Positions 28,064-35,842 of a DNA stretch of 64,000 bases are shown one piece after another. Within the stretch, counting starts at the first letter, position 1. Each line of letters begins with the position of its first letter. The translations under genes and the position numbers were made by a program. The notes beneath the pieces are model-generated. The model worked only from the letters and a program-made list of their open reading frames with translations, was not told the origin of the DNA and searched no databases. Source of the DNA: Alphaproteobacteria bacterium (GTDB taxonomy: Bacteria > Pseudomonadota > Alphaproteobacteria > Rhizobiales > Rhizobiaceae); the NCBI GenBank assembly GCA_018823835.1, contig JAHJHT010000002.1, forward strand, positions 1,798,001 through 1,862,000, in the 5' to 3' direction.

Positions 28064-28888
28064 ATGTGCACCATGAGTGCACCCCGCGAAGAGAAGCTAA
28101 AGAGCGTTTTGGAGGCCGTCCCGGCAGGTTTTGTCGTGGATTCGCCTTGGCTGGAGACTCATGGAGTGAGCCGCTTCCTTACCCGCAAATATATAGACAG
28201 CGGCTGGTTGGAGCGACTGGCCAGGGGCGTCTTTCGCCGTCCCGGGCCCAACCCTGCCCCTTTGACCTGGGAGACATGCCTCCTCTCCCTGCAGCACATC
28301 ATGAACTACAAGGTACATGTCGGCAGCACCAGCGCTCTCGCCGTGCAGGGGCACAGTCACTATCTGAGATTGGGAAGCAGCGGCCCCGTGTGGCTTTACG
28401 GCGACGACATGCCGACTTGGCTCCCGCACCTCTCACTCGACGCGAAACTCACCTGCCGCAAGCTATCGCTTTTCAAGGAGCCCGGGCTCGGACTGACGGA
28501 AGAAAAATCCGGCAGCAGCGCTCTGCCGTGGGGCTGGACACTACGCATGTCTACGCCTGAACGCGCCGTCCTGGAAGCGCTTGACGAAGTGCCGGCGCAT
28601 GAGAGTTTTCACAACCTCGATATGCTGTTTGAAGGGCTCGCCACGCTGAGCCCGCGCCGCCTGACGGCGCTTCTGCACAGCTGCCGGAAGATCAAGGTCA
28701 AACGCCTCTTCTTCGTCTTTGCCGACCGCCATAACCATACATGGCGCACCCAGCTTGAGCCCGGCCAGTTCATGCTCGGCACGGGCGACCGTGCCCTCGT
28801 AAAGGGCGGCCGGATACACCCTCGATATCGCATCATGGTGCCAAGGGAGTTTGTTGAATCGCGCAGCGGAGAAACCGATGGCCCGTGA
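28064..28888 (+). CDS. type IV antitoxin AbiEi family protein
   Basis: A 274-aa protein of the AbiEi type: an N-terminal winged-helix (residues 10-60, GVSRFLTRKYIDSGWLERLARGVFRR), then the conserved antitoxin domain with HVGSTSALAVQGHSHYL and a late STPERAVLEALDEVP. AbiEi antitoxins repress their own operon and counter the AbiEii nucleotidyltransferase. ATG 28064 and ATG 28073 are both possible. It overlaps the toxin gene by 11 nt, as is usual for abiE pairs. Confidence 0.9.
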   Translation: MCTMSAPREEKLKSVLEAVPAGFVVDSPWLETHGVSRFLTRKYIDSGWLERLARGVFRRPGPNPAPLTWETCLLSLQHIMNYKVHVGSTSALAVQGHSHYLRLGSSGPVWLYGDDMPTWLPHLSLDAKLTCRKLSLFKEPGLGLTEEKSGSSALPWGWTLRMSTPERAVLEALDEVPAHESFHNLDMLFEGLATLSPRRLTALLHSCRKIKVKRLFFVFADRHNHTWRTQLEPGQFMLGTGDRALVKGGRIHPRYRIMVPREFVESRSGETDGP

Positions 28889-29798
28889 GCCCTACGCCGC
28901 ACAGGTCGCCCTCCTGGTACGCCTTCTTCCGTTCATTGAGAAAGAGCCGGTCTTCGCTCTCAAAGGCGGCACCGCCATCAACCTCTTCTACCGCGACATG
29001 CCCCGGCTGTCGGTCGATATAGACCTTACCTATCTGCCTGTGCGCGACCGCGCCGAAAGCCTGACCGATATCGACGAGACCATGAACAGGATCATGGCGG
29101 CTGCCTCCGGCGGCATCAAAGGCCTCGACGCGCAGCGCATTGCTGGCGGTGGCGGCGGCGCGACGCGCATCCGCGCACGACTTGACGGCGCCGAGGTCAA
29201 AATCGAGACCTCGCCGGTAACGCGCGGCGTCGTCCATGACCCTGAAACACGTTCAGTCTCGGCGGCCGTCGAAGATGAATTCGGCTTCGCTTCGATTCAA
29301 GTTGTCTCATTTGAGGATTTGTTTGGAGGCAAACTCCATGCTGCGGTTGACCGCCAGCATCCGCGCGACCTGTTCGATGTAAGGCAGCTCTACGAGAACG
29401 AAGGTCTTACCGATGCCCTCTTCCGCACGTTCTTTGTCTATATAGCGAGTTCAAATCGTCCGGTCCAAGAGCTGATAAAGCCCAACCTTCTGCCGCTGGA
29501 TGAACCGTTCGCGCGCGAATTTGTCGGCATGACCGCAAGCCCCGTCACAATAGAGCAGCTAGCCGCGACACGCGACAAGCTGCTGGCAGATATCAGCGCG
29601 CGGCTTGATGACACCACCCGCAAGTTTCTCGTCGACCTGCACGATGGGGTGCCTGATTTTGAATCGATCGGCCTGCCTCAAGCCGCCAACCTGCCTGCTG
29701 TCGGCTGGAAGCTGTTCAATCTTAGAAAGCTGCTTGCCGAAAATCCCAAAAAACATGCGGAGCAAAAAGCAGAGCTTCTCGCAAAGCTCTCCGCCTAG
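28878..29798 (+). CDS. AbiEii-type nucleotidyltransferase toxin
   Basis: A 306-aa nucleotidyltransferase. FALKGGTAINLFYRD and LSVDIDLTYL give the GG(S/T)-x9-DxD nucleotide-binding motif of AbiEii/AbiGii toxins; FEDLFGGKLHAAVDRQHPRDLFDV is the conserved domain that follows. Known AbiEii proteins stall growth by modifying tRNA and cause abortive phage infection. I start at ATG 28878, which has GGAG 7 nt upstream; earlier TTG codons lie in the antitoxin. All motif residues are intact, so the toxin should be active. Confidence 0.92.
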   Translation: MAREPYAAQVALLVRLLPFIEKEPVFALKGGTAINLFYRDMPRLSVDIDLTYLPVRDRAESLTDIDETMNRIMAAASGGIKGLDAQRIAGGGGGATRIRARLDGAEVKIETSPVTRGVVHDPETRSVSAAVEDEFGFASIQVVSFEDLFGGKLHAAVDRQHPRDLFDVRQLYENEGLTDALFRTFFVYIASSNRPVQELIKPNLLPLDEPFAREFVGMTASPVTIEQLAATRDKLLADISARLDDTTRKFLVDLHDGVPDFESIGLPQAANLPAVGWKLFNLRKLLAENPKKHAEQKAELLAKLSA

Positions 29799-29810
29799 AG
29801 GATTCTAAAG

Positions 29811-30644
29811 ATGAAGATGGAAGGGTCCTGGCGCTTTGACACACCCGGTCCGATGCCGCCGGAGGCTGTTCGCGAGTTCGACATCCTGATCGGCAAGGTC
29901 GTAAATCAAGGTAACCGCTGGCGGATACTGGAGCATTTCAAAGGATACTTTGGAGCGTCGGGCCGAAGCTCCTCTGAGAGTTGGGCAGAATCAGACCTGT
30001 CGAGTTTCATGTCTCAGACAGCCGACAACGCGCCTTTGTTTATTGAGGCGGTCTACGAGGCATTTGAATCATTGCGTGGCGATGATGATGTCGCGGTCCC
30101 TGAAGTGGGGCGTATGAATCGCATTTTGAAGGAGCATGGTGTCGGATATGAAATCAGGCCTCCGGCACTCGTAGCGGTGGGGATTCATGAGCCGATCTCG
30201 GTACCCGAGCGCTACCAGTCGCTTGACGAGCAAGCACAGGACATTGTGCAGCAGTCACTACAGCAATCCGAAAGGCTACTCGCTGAGGGGCATCCGCGGC
30301 AGGCCGTACAGGAAATCCTGTGGCTGATGGAATCGGTAATTACGGCGTTCAAGGGGCTCAGCGCGGGCAATTCAACGATTGAAGAAAAATACTTCAACAA
30401 GATCGCCAAAGAGCTCCAGAGCAAGAAGAAGGGCCAGACAATCGAGCAGGTTCTCAACTGGCTCACGACGCTCCACGGCTACCTGTCATCGCCAACGGGC
30501 GGCGGCGTCAGGCATGGAGTTGACTTGAAAAGCGGCATCACAATCAACGCGGATGAAGGTCGCCTTTACTGCAACCTCATCCGAAGCTACGTGACCTTCT
30601 TAATGGCAGAACATCACCGGATGAGCCAAAGCAGCCAGGAGTGA
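29811..30644 (+). CDS. Abi-associated hypothetical protein (possible Abi C-terminal-like domain)
   Basis: A 277-aa protein starting 12 nt after the toxin gene, so probably the third gene of an abiE operon. The N-terminal half is not recognised. The C-terminal 90 residues, with NWLTTLHGYLSSPTGGGVRHG and a following RLYCNLIRSYVTFLMAEHHRM helix, resemble the small helical domain at the end of several abortive-infection proteins, in which an RHG-like motif precedes a long helix. That likeness is weak. The gene is convergent with the next, separated by 18 nt. Confidence 0.6.
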   Translation: MKMEGSWRFDTPGPMPPEAVREFDILIGKVVNQGNRWRILEHFKGYFGASGRSSSESWAESDLSSFMSQTADNAPLFIEAVYEAFESLRGDDDVAVPEVGRMNRILKEHGVGYEIRPPALVAVGIHEPISVPERYQSLDEQAQDIVQQSLQQSERLLAEGHPRQAVQEILWLMESVITAFKGLSAGNSTIEEKYFNKIAKELQSKKKGQTIEQVLNWLTTLHGYLSSPTGGGVRHGVDLKSGITINADEGRLYCNLIRSYVTFLMAEHHRMSQSSQE

Positions 30645-30662
30645 AGCCTGTTGCTGGCCGGT

Positions 30663-33035
30663 TCAATGAAGTCCGGGGAACGCGCCCAACGCGGGCCGGA
30701 TTTTGGTGACCAGCATTTCATTCGCCCACGATGCGAGCTGCGGACTTCCGCCGTCCACAAGGGTGACAAGAGCGATCTCTATCCGTGCCAGCAACGGGAA
30801 CGAGTTGCGATCAATCGCTTCATCAAGCCAATCCTCGACACCCGCACTATCACGTCGCAGGAAACTGTAGATCGAGTAGGTGATAGGCTCGACTATCCCG
30901 GCCATATGACAAACTATCGAACCGTGCCCTTCAATATGATGCATTGGCAGCCCGCTCTCGTCCTGTAAGGCAGGACGGCGCAGCGCCATTGTGGCCGTTC
31001 CGATTTCGGTAAGAAGCATGGGGTCAGCACGCCCCGCCAAAACGCCGTCGGGGGTCTGCCCGACGAACGGGAAACCGGCCAGGTGCGCGAGTATCATCCA
31101 GCTATCCATCTCTCCGTAGAGATCGCCATCGACCAGATCCTCGGCATCGATAATTTCCTGGACACCGCCGCTCCGCATCATGGCCCGGCCATCATCGAGG
31201 ACGGTGAACTCAACGCGACCAGCACCAGGAAAACTCATCGCAAACGTCATCCCTGGGTGCAATTTCTGGGTCTGGGGTTTGATGCTGAGCATTTCGGTTA
31301 TGAAGCTCATTGGAATTGACCCGCCGGCGGCGAAGAAGTCGAAGAGCGCGCAGGCACCGATGATATCCCCTAAAGGTAATCGCGCGCACGCTGTCACGAA
31401 CCACGCGGCGGCGCTTCGCGGGTCGGTAATCCGCGGAGAGAGCTCCTGAGCCAGAAGGAATGCCAACTCCGAAGCTAAAAGTTCGGGCAGGCGTGCGACG
31501 ACCACCATCTCCTGGTCTTCGCTGACAGTCTCCTTGGCGAACCCCCTACTCGTCAGCTCCTTCAGCTCATTGAATTCCAGATGGTCCTTGAGCGTCTTGC
31601 GCCGGATCATAAAGGTTTCCATCGACTGCAGCACTGTCGCGGGCAGCCGGCTGTCGTCGGCTGCATCCGCCATTACAGCTTCTGCCAATGCGCGATAGCC
31701 ATGGCGTATGTCGTTGTTCTCATCGAATCGCTCGCGGACACGTTTGAGCAGCTCTACGCCCAGCAATGGCGGAAGAGCCGCAGCGAGCGTTTCGTTCGCA
31801 TATTGCGATGAGGTCGTGATATCGGCGCCCAGGGAACGCAGCACCCATGGGATTCTGTACTCGTTGGCCGCCTGCCCGCCCTTCATTATTCCGATGCGAT
31901 GATCCGACAACAGATTCACGGCCCGCCTGAATTCCGTCGCGGTCAGAACTCCGAGTGTGACGATAGCCGCGCGTCGGCCGATCCTGGTGGCCTTTCGCCC
32001 GGTTTCGTTCATGGTCAGCCGGGTTGTCACAGTGTCGTCTGTCGCCAAGACCAGACGGAGGTTGTCGCCGTAGCGATCACCCGTGAGCTCTTCGATATCC
32101 TTTCGGATTTCGTCGCGGCCAACCCCAATGCCGTCCACCGCGATGACAAGCGCTGGCCCTTCCTGGCGGGATAGGCGCGCAAGCCATGCGCGCGTGTCAT
32201 CGCTGGATATGTGCCAGCCTAAAGCATCGCCCAGAAGCACGGCGATCATCGATATTATTCCGCCGCTGTGGCTATCGGCCTCGACGAACAGGACCGCCAT
32301 GTCTTCCGCGCCTGCTTTGCCCGCAGCGATCTCGCGCAGCACGCTGCTCTTCCCGGCTAGCGGCGCGCCTTCGACGATGGTTATGCGCTTCCCGGCGCGC
32401 ACATTTTTCAGTGCCTCGGCAGTTGCGTCGCGCGAAATGAGAAAACCGTCCACGAACGGCTTTTCGAACTCTTCCCACCGACCCGTCATCTCAGAGATTG
32501 TTTCCTCGGTCGCAGCCCGGATGGCCTTCACCCAGACTTGTGAGCCTGGTCCCATCAACACTTCAACAGCGCGTTGCAGCTCGGATGTCGCAAGCTTGCC
32601 GGCAGTCGCTACCAGTTCCGCAAGCGCTGTTTCGGAAGCGGTCGCAGGCTGCCATGCATTGCCGGTATGGCTTTCAAACAGCCGCAGGTCCGCACCATTG
32701 GTGACGATGACGAGCGGAGGGCGCGGGTCGATCATCCGGGCGTAGGAAAGTCCTTGGTCCCTATCATCGTCGCTAAGAGCAAGCCCCTCTCGCTTCAATT
32801 CCAGAACGGCCAAAGGCGTTGAGCCATTAAACACGAGAATGTCGGCTCTGCCCTGTGCCTGGGAAGCCGCAGCGCCATCGACCTCAACGGTCTTGCGCCC
32901 GAATTTAAAGGTGAACTTGATTTGATGCTTCAGGCTGCCAGGCGGAACCCACGGGAATGCCACTCGAAGCACCGCATGTATCCGTGCTTCTAGATCGGCT
33001 TCGGTCGGCGCGGTAGTCACCGGCACTAGGTTCAA
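30663..33035 (-). CDS. HsdR-N-type nuclease fused to P-loop ATPase, predicted defence protein
   Basis: A 790-aa two-part protein. Residues 10-125 match the N-terminal nuclease domain of type I restriction HsdR: GRADILVF with Asp65, LELKR with Glu79 and Lys81, followed by DQGLSYARM and VTNGADLRLFES. A P-loop ATPase follows, with Walker A GAPLAGKS at 223-230 and Walker B LVIAVDG with Asp301; it has no helicase motifs, so this is not a restriction translocase. The C-terminal 350 residues are unrecognised. TTG 33035 is chosen because AAGGGGG lies 5 nt upstream; a TTG at 33083 is possible. I infer a STAND-like defence effector. Confidence 0.75.
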   Translation of the reverse strand: MNLVPVTTAPTEADLEARIHAVLRVAFPWVPPGSLKHQIKFTFKFGRKTVEVDGAAASQAQGRADILVFNGSTPLAVLELKREGLALSDDDRDQGLSYARMIDPRPPLVIVTNGADLRLFESHTGNAWQPATASETALAELVATAGKLATSELQRAVEVLMGPGSQVWVKAIRAATEETISEMTGRWEEFEKPFVDGFLISRDATAEALKNVRAGKRITIVEGAPLAGKSSVLREIAAGKAGAEDMAVLFVEADSHSGGIISMIAVLLGDALGWHISSDDTRAWLARLSRQEGPALVIAVDGIGVGRDEIRKDIEELTGDRYGDNLRLVLATDDTVTTRLTMNETGRKATRIGRRAAIVTLGVLTATEFRRAVNLLSDHRIGIMKGGQAANEYRIPWVLRSLGADITTSSQYANETLAAALPPLLGVELLKRVRERFDENNDIRHGYRALAEAVMADAADDSRLPATVLQSMETFMIRRKTLKDHLEFNELKELTSRGFAKETVSEDQEMVVVARLPELLASELAFLLAQELSPRITDPRSAAAWFVTACARLPLGDIIGACALFDFFAAGGSIPMSFITEMLSIKPQTQKLHPGMTFAMSFPGAGRVEFTVLDDGRAMMRSGGVQEIIDAEDLVDGDLYGEMDSWMILAHLAGFPFVGQTPDGVLAGRADPMLLTEIGTATMALRRPALQDESGLPMHHIEGHGSIVCHMAGIVEPITYSIYSFLRRDSAGVEDWLDEAIDRNSFPLLARIEIALVTLVDGGSPQLASWANEMLVTKIRPALGAFPGLH

Positions 33036-33245
33036 AGTCGCCCCCTTAATGATGAAATGGACTGCGTGCGCGGTAGTCCCCAACCAGAGACCTGAAGGTC
33101 AAGCTAAAGCACAAAATATTCCTTACGGAAACACTTGCGCGCCATGCACTCCACCCCGGTATGATCATTGGCAAAACGCTGTCGAGAGGTACGCGAATGG
33201 CTTGGGAACGCTGCCGAATGACGATGTGGACGAATTGCTGTCGGT

Positions 33246-33325
33246 CCCAGTTCTGTCGTTTGGAGGGCACTGAACGGATGGCAGGTTTCGAGTGCCATTG
33301 AAGTGTTCCGAACGGCAGAACTGGG
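33246..33325. repeat. 80-bp imperfect inverted repeat
   Basis: CCCAGTTCTGTCGTT at 33246-33260 pairs with AACGGCAGAACTGGG at 33311-33325 with one mismatch, and an inner GGCACT/AGTGCC pair stacks inside, so a long two-part stem can form. It lies 60 nt left of the IS. It may be a remnant of an older element's ends or a structured RNA; nothing decides. Confidence 0.55.
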
Positions 33326-33390
33326 GTCGGGTGCAGAACTGCAGCTTTACCGTGTAACCGGCCGGTAACGGACATCCGCTAGTGATGCGG

Positions 33391-33403
33391 TGGACGGCTC
33401 TCC
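33391..33403 (+). repeat. left subterminal inverted repeat of the IS
   Basis: TGGACGGCTCTCC, the exact reverse complement of 34725-34737. Confidence 0.88.
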
Positions 33404-33450
33404 TCCCTGCCTGCGGTATGATCGCGGGAATGAGCTGGAGGAGCGCTACG

Positions 33451-34473
33451 ATGAGGAACATTACAACGATCGGTCTGGATATTGCGAAGTCCGTGTTTCA
33501 GGTTCACGCAGTGGATGCGGCCGGCGAGGTTGTCGTTCGCCGGAAGCTGACGAGAGGGCGTGTTCTTTCATTCTTCGAGAGCCTGCCGCGATGCCTGGTC
33601 GGGATCGAGGCCTGCAGCTCTTCGCATTATTGGGCTCGCGAGCTGATCGCACTCGGCCATGGTGTGCGGCTGCTGCCGGCACAGTACGTAAAGCCCTATC
33701 TGAAGCGACAGAAGAATGATGCTGCGGACGCAGAGGCGATCTGCGAGGCCGTGACCCGACCGACCATGCGCTTCGTGCCGGTGAAGTCGCCCGAGCAGCA
33801 AAGCGTGATGATGCTGCACCGGGTCCGGTTGATGCTCAATCGTCAGCGCACTCAGATATCGAACGCGTTGCGGTCCCACCTATCCGAGTTCGGGGTCGTG
33901 GCGCCGATCGGCCGTAATGGAATTGAGCAACTGCTCGTGGTCATCAACGACGAGAACGACGCCAGGATACCCGCTGAAGCACGGCTATGCCTGCGGATGC
34001 TGGAGGCACAGCTTCGGGTCGTGAAGCAACAGATCCTCGAAAACGATCGCCGGGTCCGGGCGAGTGCGCGAGAGACCGAGCTGGGTCGCAGGTTGATGGA
34101 AATCCCGGGCGTCGGCCCGCTGTTGGCGAGTGCGTTCGTCGCGACCGTCGCCGATCCGCACGCGTTCAAGTCGGGGCGATGCCTCTCGGCCTGGATCGGG
34201 CTCGTTCCGAAGCAAAACTCGAGCGGGGGCAAGGAGAGGCTCGGCAGTATCTCCAAGGCCGGCAATCGCTACCTGCGACAGCTGCTCGTGGTCGGAGCGA
34301 TGGCGGTCGTCCGCTATGCCGAGCGGAACGGAACCAGGCGGCCATGGCTCGTGCAGTTGATGGCGCGACGAACAACCAAGGTTGCAGCGGTTGCGCTGGC
34401 CAACAAGACCGCCCGAATGGTCTGGGCATTGATGACAAGCGGCGAGCGCTACAGGGAGCCGATCATCGCATAG
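33451..34473 (+). CDS. IS110 family transposase (IS1111 group)
   Basis: A 340-aa DEDD-type transposase. The N-terminal RuvC-like domain shows GLDIAKSVFQVH, CLVGIEACSSSHYWARE and RQKNDAADAEAI, giving the Asp, Glu, Asp, Asp set. The C-terminal Transposase_20 domain shows IPGVGPLLASAF and AWIGLVPKQNSSGGKERLGSISKAGNRYLRQLL, including the conserved serine region. The length is normal and no frameshift is seen, so the enzyme looks active. GGAGGAG precedes ATG 33451. Enzymes of this family act with a bridge RNA that selects target and donor. Confidence 0.95.
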   Translation: MRNITTIGLDIAKSVFQVHAVDAAGEVVVRRKLTRGRVLSFFESLPRCLVGIEACSSSHYWARELIALGHGVRLLPAQYVKPYLKRQKNDAADAEAICEAVTRPTMRFVPVKSPEQQSVMMLHRVRLMLNRQRTQISNALRSHLSEFGVVAPIGRNGIEQLLVVINDENDARIPAEARLCLRMLEAQLRVVKQQILENDRRVRASARETELGRRLMEIPGVGPLLASAFVATVADPHAFKSGRCLSAWIGLVPKQNSSGGKERLGSISKAGNRYLRQLLVVGAMAVVRYAERNGTRRPWLVQLMARRTTKVAAVALANKTARMVWALMTSGERYREPIIA

Positions 34474-34724
34474 AACGAGACAAGGCGAGCGATCGCCGAT
34501 GAGGTTGGAAAGGGCGGACAGGAGCTAAATGCACAAAGCCGGTTGATACCGCCGGATCAGAAGAACCCACTGGGGCCGTGCACCTCGAGTGCGAGCTTAC
34601 GATCGGGATCTGAGACGCGCGAATGGCATTATGGCCAGCGGTACATGAAAGGCCGCACCTACAGGTCGGATACATGGCCGCACCAACCAGCAGATGCAAA
34701 AGGCTCAAAGAATCCCTTGCCAAC
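34474..34724 (+). ncRNA. candidate bridge RNA region in the IS right end
   Basis: Non-coding stretch between the transposase stop and the right inverted repeat. In the IS1111 group the bridge RNA is encoded here rather than upstream. I see no gene in it, and no exact RNA boundaries can be set by eye. The call rests on family knowledge only. Confidence 0.35.
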
Positions 34725-34737
34725 GGAGAGCCGTCCA
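34725..34737 (-). repeat. right subterminal inverted repeat of the IS
   Basis: GGAGAGCCGTCCA, exact reverse complement of 33391-33403; 252 nt after the transposase stop. Confidence 0.88.
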
Positions 34738-34812
34738 TACACGGCCCCATTGCGGTCATTGGACGCGAAAACACAGGCGCGAGAATAATTGCGGCCCGAA
34801 GGAAAGCTCAGA

Positions 34813-35421
34813 TTACACTCTCTTCGCCAATCTGGCCAAAGTGCTTCTGGAAGCACCTGTTGCACTAACAATGCTGCTCCAAGACTGACCAGACTTGAGC
34901 ATTGTCTGGATGGCAGAATTGCGCTGGGTATCTTCAGGGCGACCTCTGTAGCGACCTTCAGCTTTCGCTTTTGTAATACCCTGTGCCTGCCTGCGGCGGC
35001 GATCGTCGTAGTCCTTACGGGCAATAGCGGCGATCATGTCCAGCATCATCCCGTTGAGAGCTTCCTGCATTCGCCGTGTGAACTCGTCGGTCTGTTCCGA
35101 TGCCATCGCCCAAGAGGTCGGAAGATCCAGCGCAACTACTTTCACTTGGCGCTGACGTATCTCGTCCTTGAGCCGTTCCCAATCCGCTGCATTTAGGCGG
35201 CTGAGACGGTCCACCTGTTCGATCAGCAGCACGTCTCCCGGTTCACAGTCTGCAAGGAGACGGAAGAGCTCCGGTCGGGCAAGAGACGCACCGCTCTCGT
35301 TCTCCAAATAGGTAGCAGCAATTTTGAAACTACGTTCCTTGGCGAAGGCTTTCAGTTCCTTCAGAGCTCGGCTGGCGTCCTGCTCCTTGGTGGATGCTCT
35401 AAGATAGGCGCGAATAAACAT
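34813..35421 (-). CDS. serine recombinase (resolvase/invertase family)
   Basis: A 202-aa small serine recombinase. The catalytic domain begins FIRAYLRASTKEQD with the nucleophilic serine in RAST, then EVDRLSRL-like IEQVDRLSRLNAADW; a C-terminal helix-turn-helix is seen in SWSSIVSATGASRSTLARL. ATG 35421 is chosen over an upstream start because the resolvase domain begins there at once. Small enzymes of this type resolve cointegrates or invert DNA at sites usually located next to their own gene. Its target may be the site at 35459 and its partner at 26650. Confidence 0.9.
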   Translation of the reverse strand: MFIRAYLRASTKEQDASRALKELKAFAKERSFKIAATYLENESGASLARPELFRLLADCEPGDVLLIEQVDRLSRLNAADWERLKDEIRQRQVKVVALDLPTSWAMASEQTDEFTRRMQEALNGMMLDMIAAIARKDYDDRRRRQAQGITKAKAEGRYRGRPEDTQRNSAIQTMLKSGQSWSSIVSATGASRSTLARLAKRV

Positions 35422-35842
35422 GGATGATTGGTTCCATTTGGCTGGTACCATAAATAACGGTTCGCTTTGCGCTGTCAACGCATGTTTTATCGAACCAATG
35501 AGAAGCGGTTCGAGAAAAGCATACCCAAAATGCGCTGTACTAACTGACGCCAACACCCGTCGTGAAATCACCAACGCGAGGGAAAACTAGCCGCGTCCGG
35601 CAAGTGAGCAGCGCGACCTGGAATGTAGTCAAAGCTCACACGTGCGCTAGGGCCTAGCAGCAATTCAAAATTGTTCAAATGGACGAAACAATTTGCGATT
35701 GTCTTGCGCGAAATCTCATACTGAGCGAATTTGGCGGCTGCCAATTTTAATATGAACCCTGATAGTGGCCGCACGCCACCGTGCGCACTCATCGAAGTCA
35801 CTTGGGGGGCGGGATGCCTGCGCGTTGTTACAGGGCTAACAG
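35422..35842. other. intergenic region: recombinase upstream region and leader of the biosynthetic operon
   Basis: About 420 nt between divergent genes. Holds the candidate recombination site (35459-35499) with a further GGTTCGAG at 35508, and on the right presumably the promoter of the ten-gene cluster; no clear -35/-10 pair is visible. A 99-codon minus-strand frame here is not supported. Confidence 0.5.
35459..35499. other. candidate serine-recombinase (res/att) site, copy 2
   Basis: GGTTCG at 35459, GTCAA, 12 nt, CGAACCAAT ending at 35499; lies 38 nt upstream of the recombinase start. Same elements in the same orientation as at 26650-26688. Resolvase genes commonly sit beside their res site, which supports this; the sequence match is short. 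Confidence 0.35.

Larger units (their letters stand above)
33036..33450. other. intergenic region containing an 80-bp hairpin and the left end of the IS
   Basis: About 415 nt upstream of both the divergent ATPase gene and the transposase gene. It holds a long imperfect hairpin at 33246-33325 and the left end of the IS from roughly 33384. A 74-codon open frame at 33049 has no supporting signal. Confidence 0.6.
33384..34740 (+). mobile_element. IS110 family insertion sequence, IS1111 group
   Basis: A 1.35-kb element with one transposase and perfect 13-bp inverted repeats at 33391-33403 (TGGACGGCTCTCC) and 34725-34737. IS1111-group elements have inverted repeats set a few bases in from the ends (about 7 on the left, 3 on the right) and no target duplication; the outer ends given here follow that rule and are approximate. 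A 250-nt non-coding right end follows the transposase gene, as in this group. Confidence 0.85.

Noticed and set aside
33049-33273. 74-codon plus-strand frame between the ATPase gene and the IS
   Set aside because: Overlaps the ATPase gene's upstream region, no start signal, no family resemblance.
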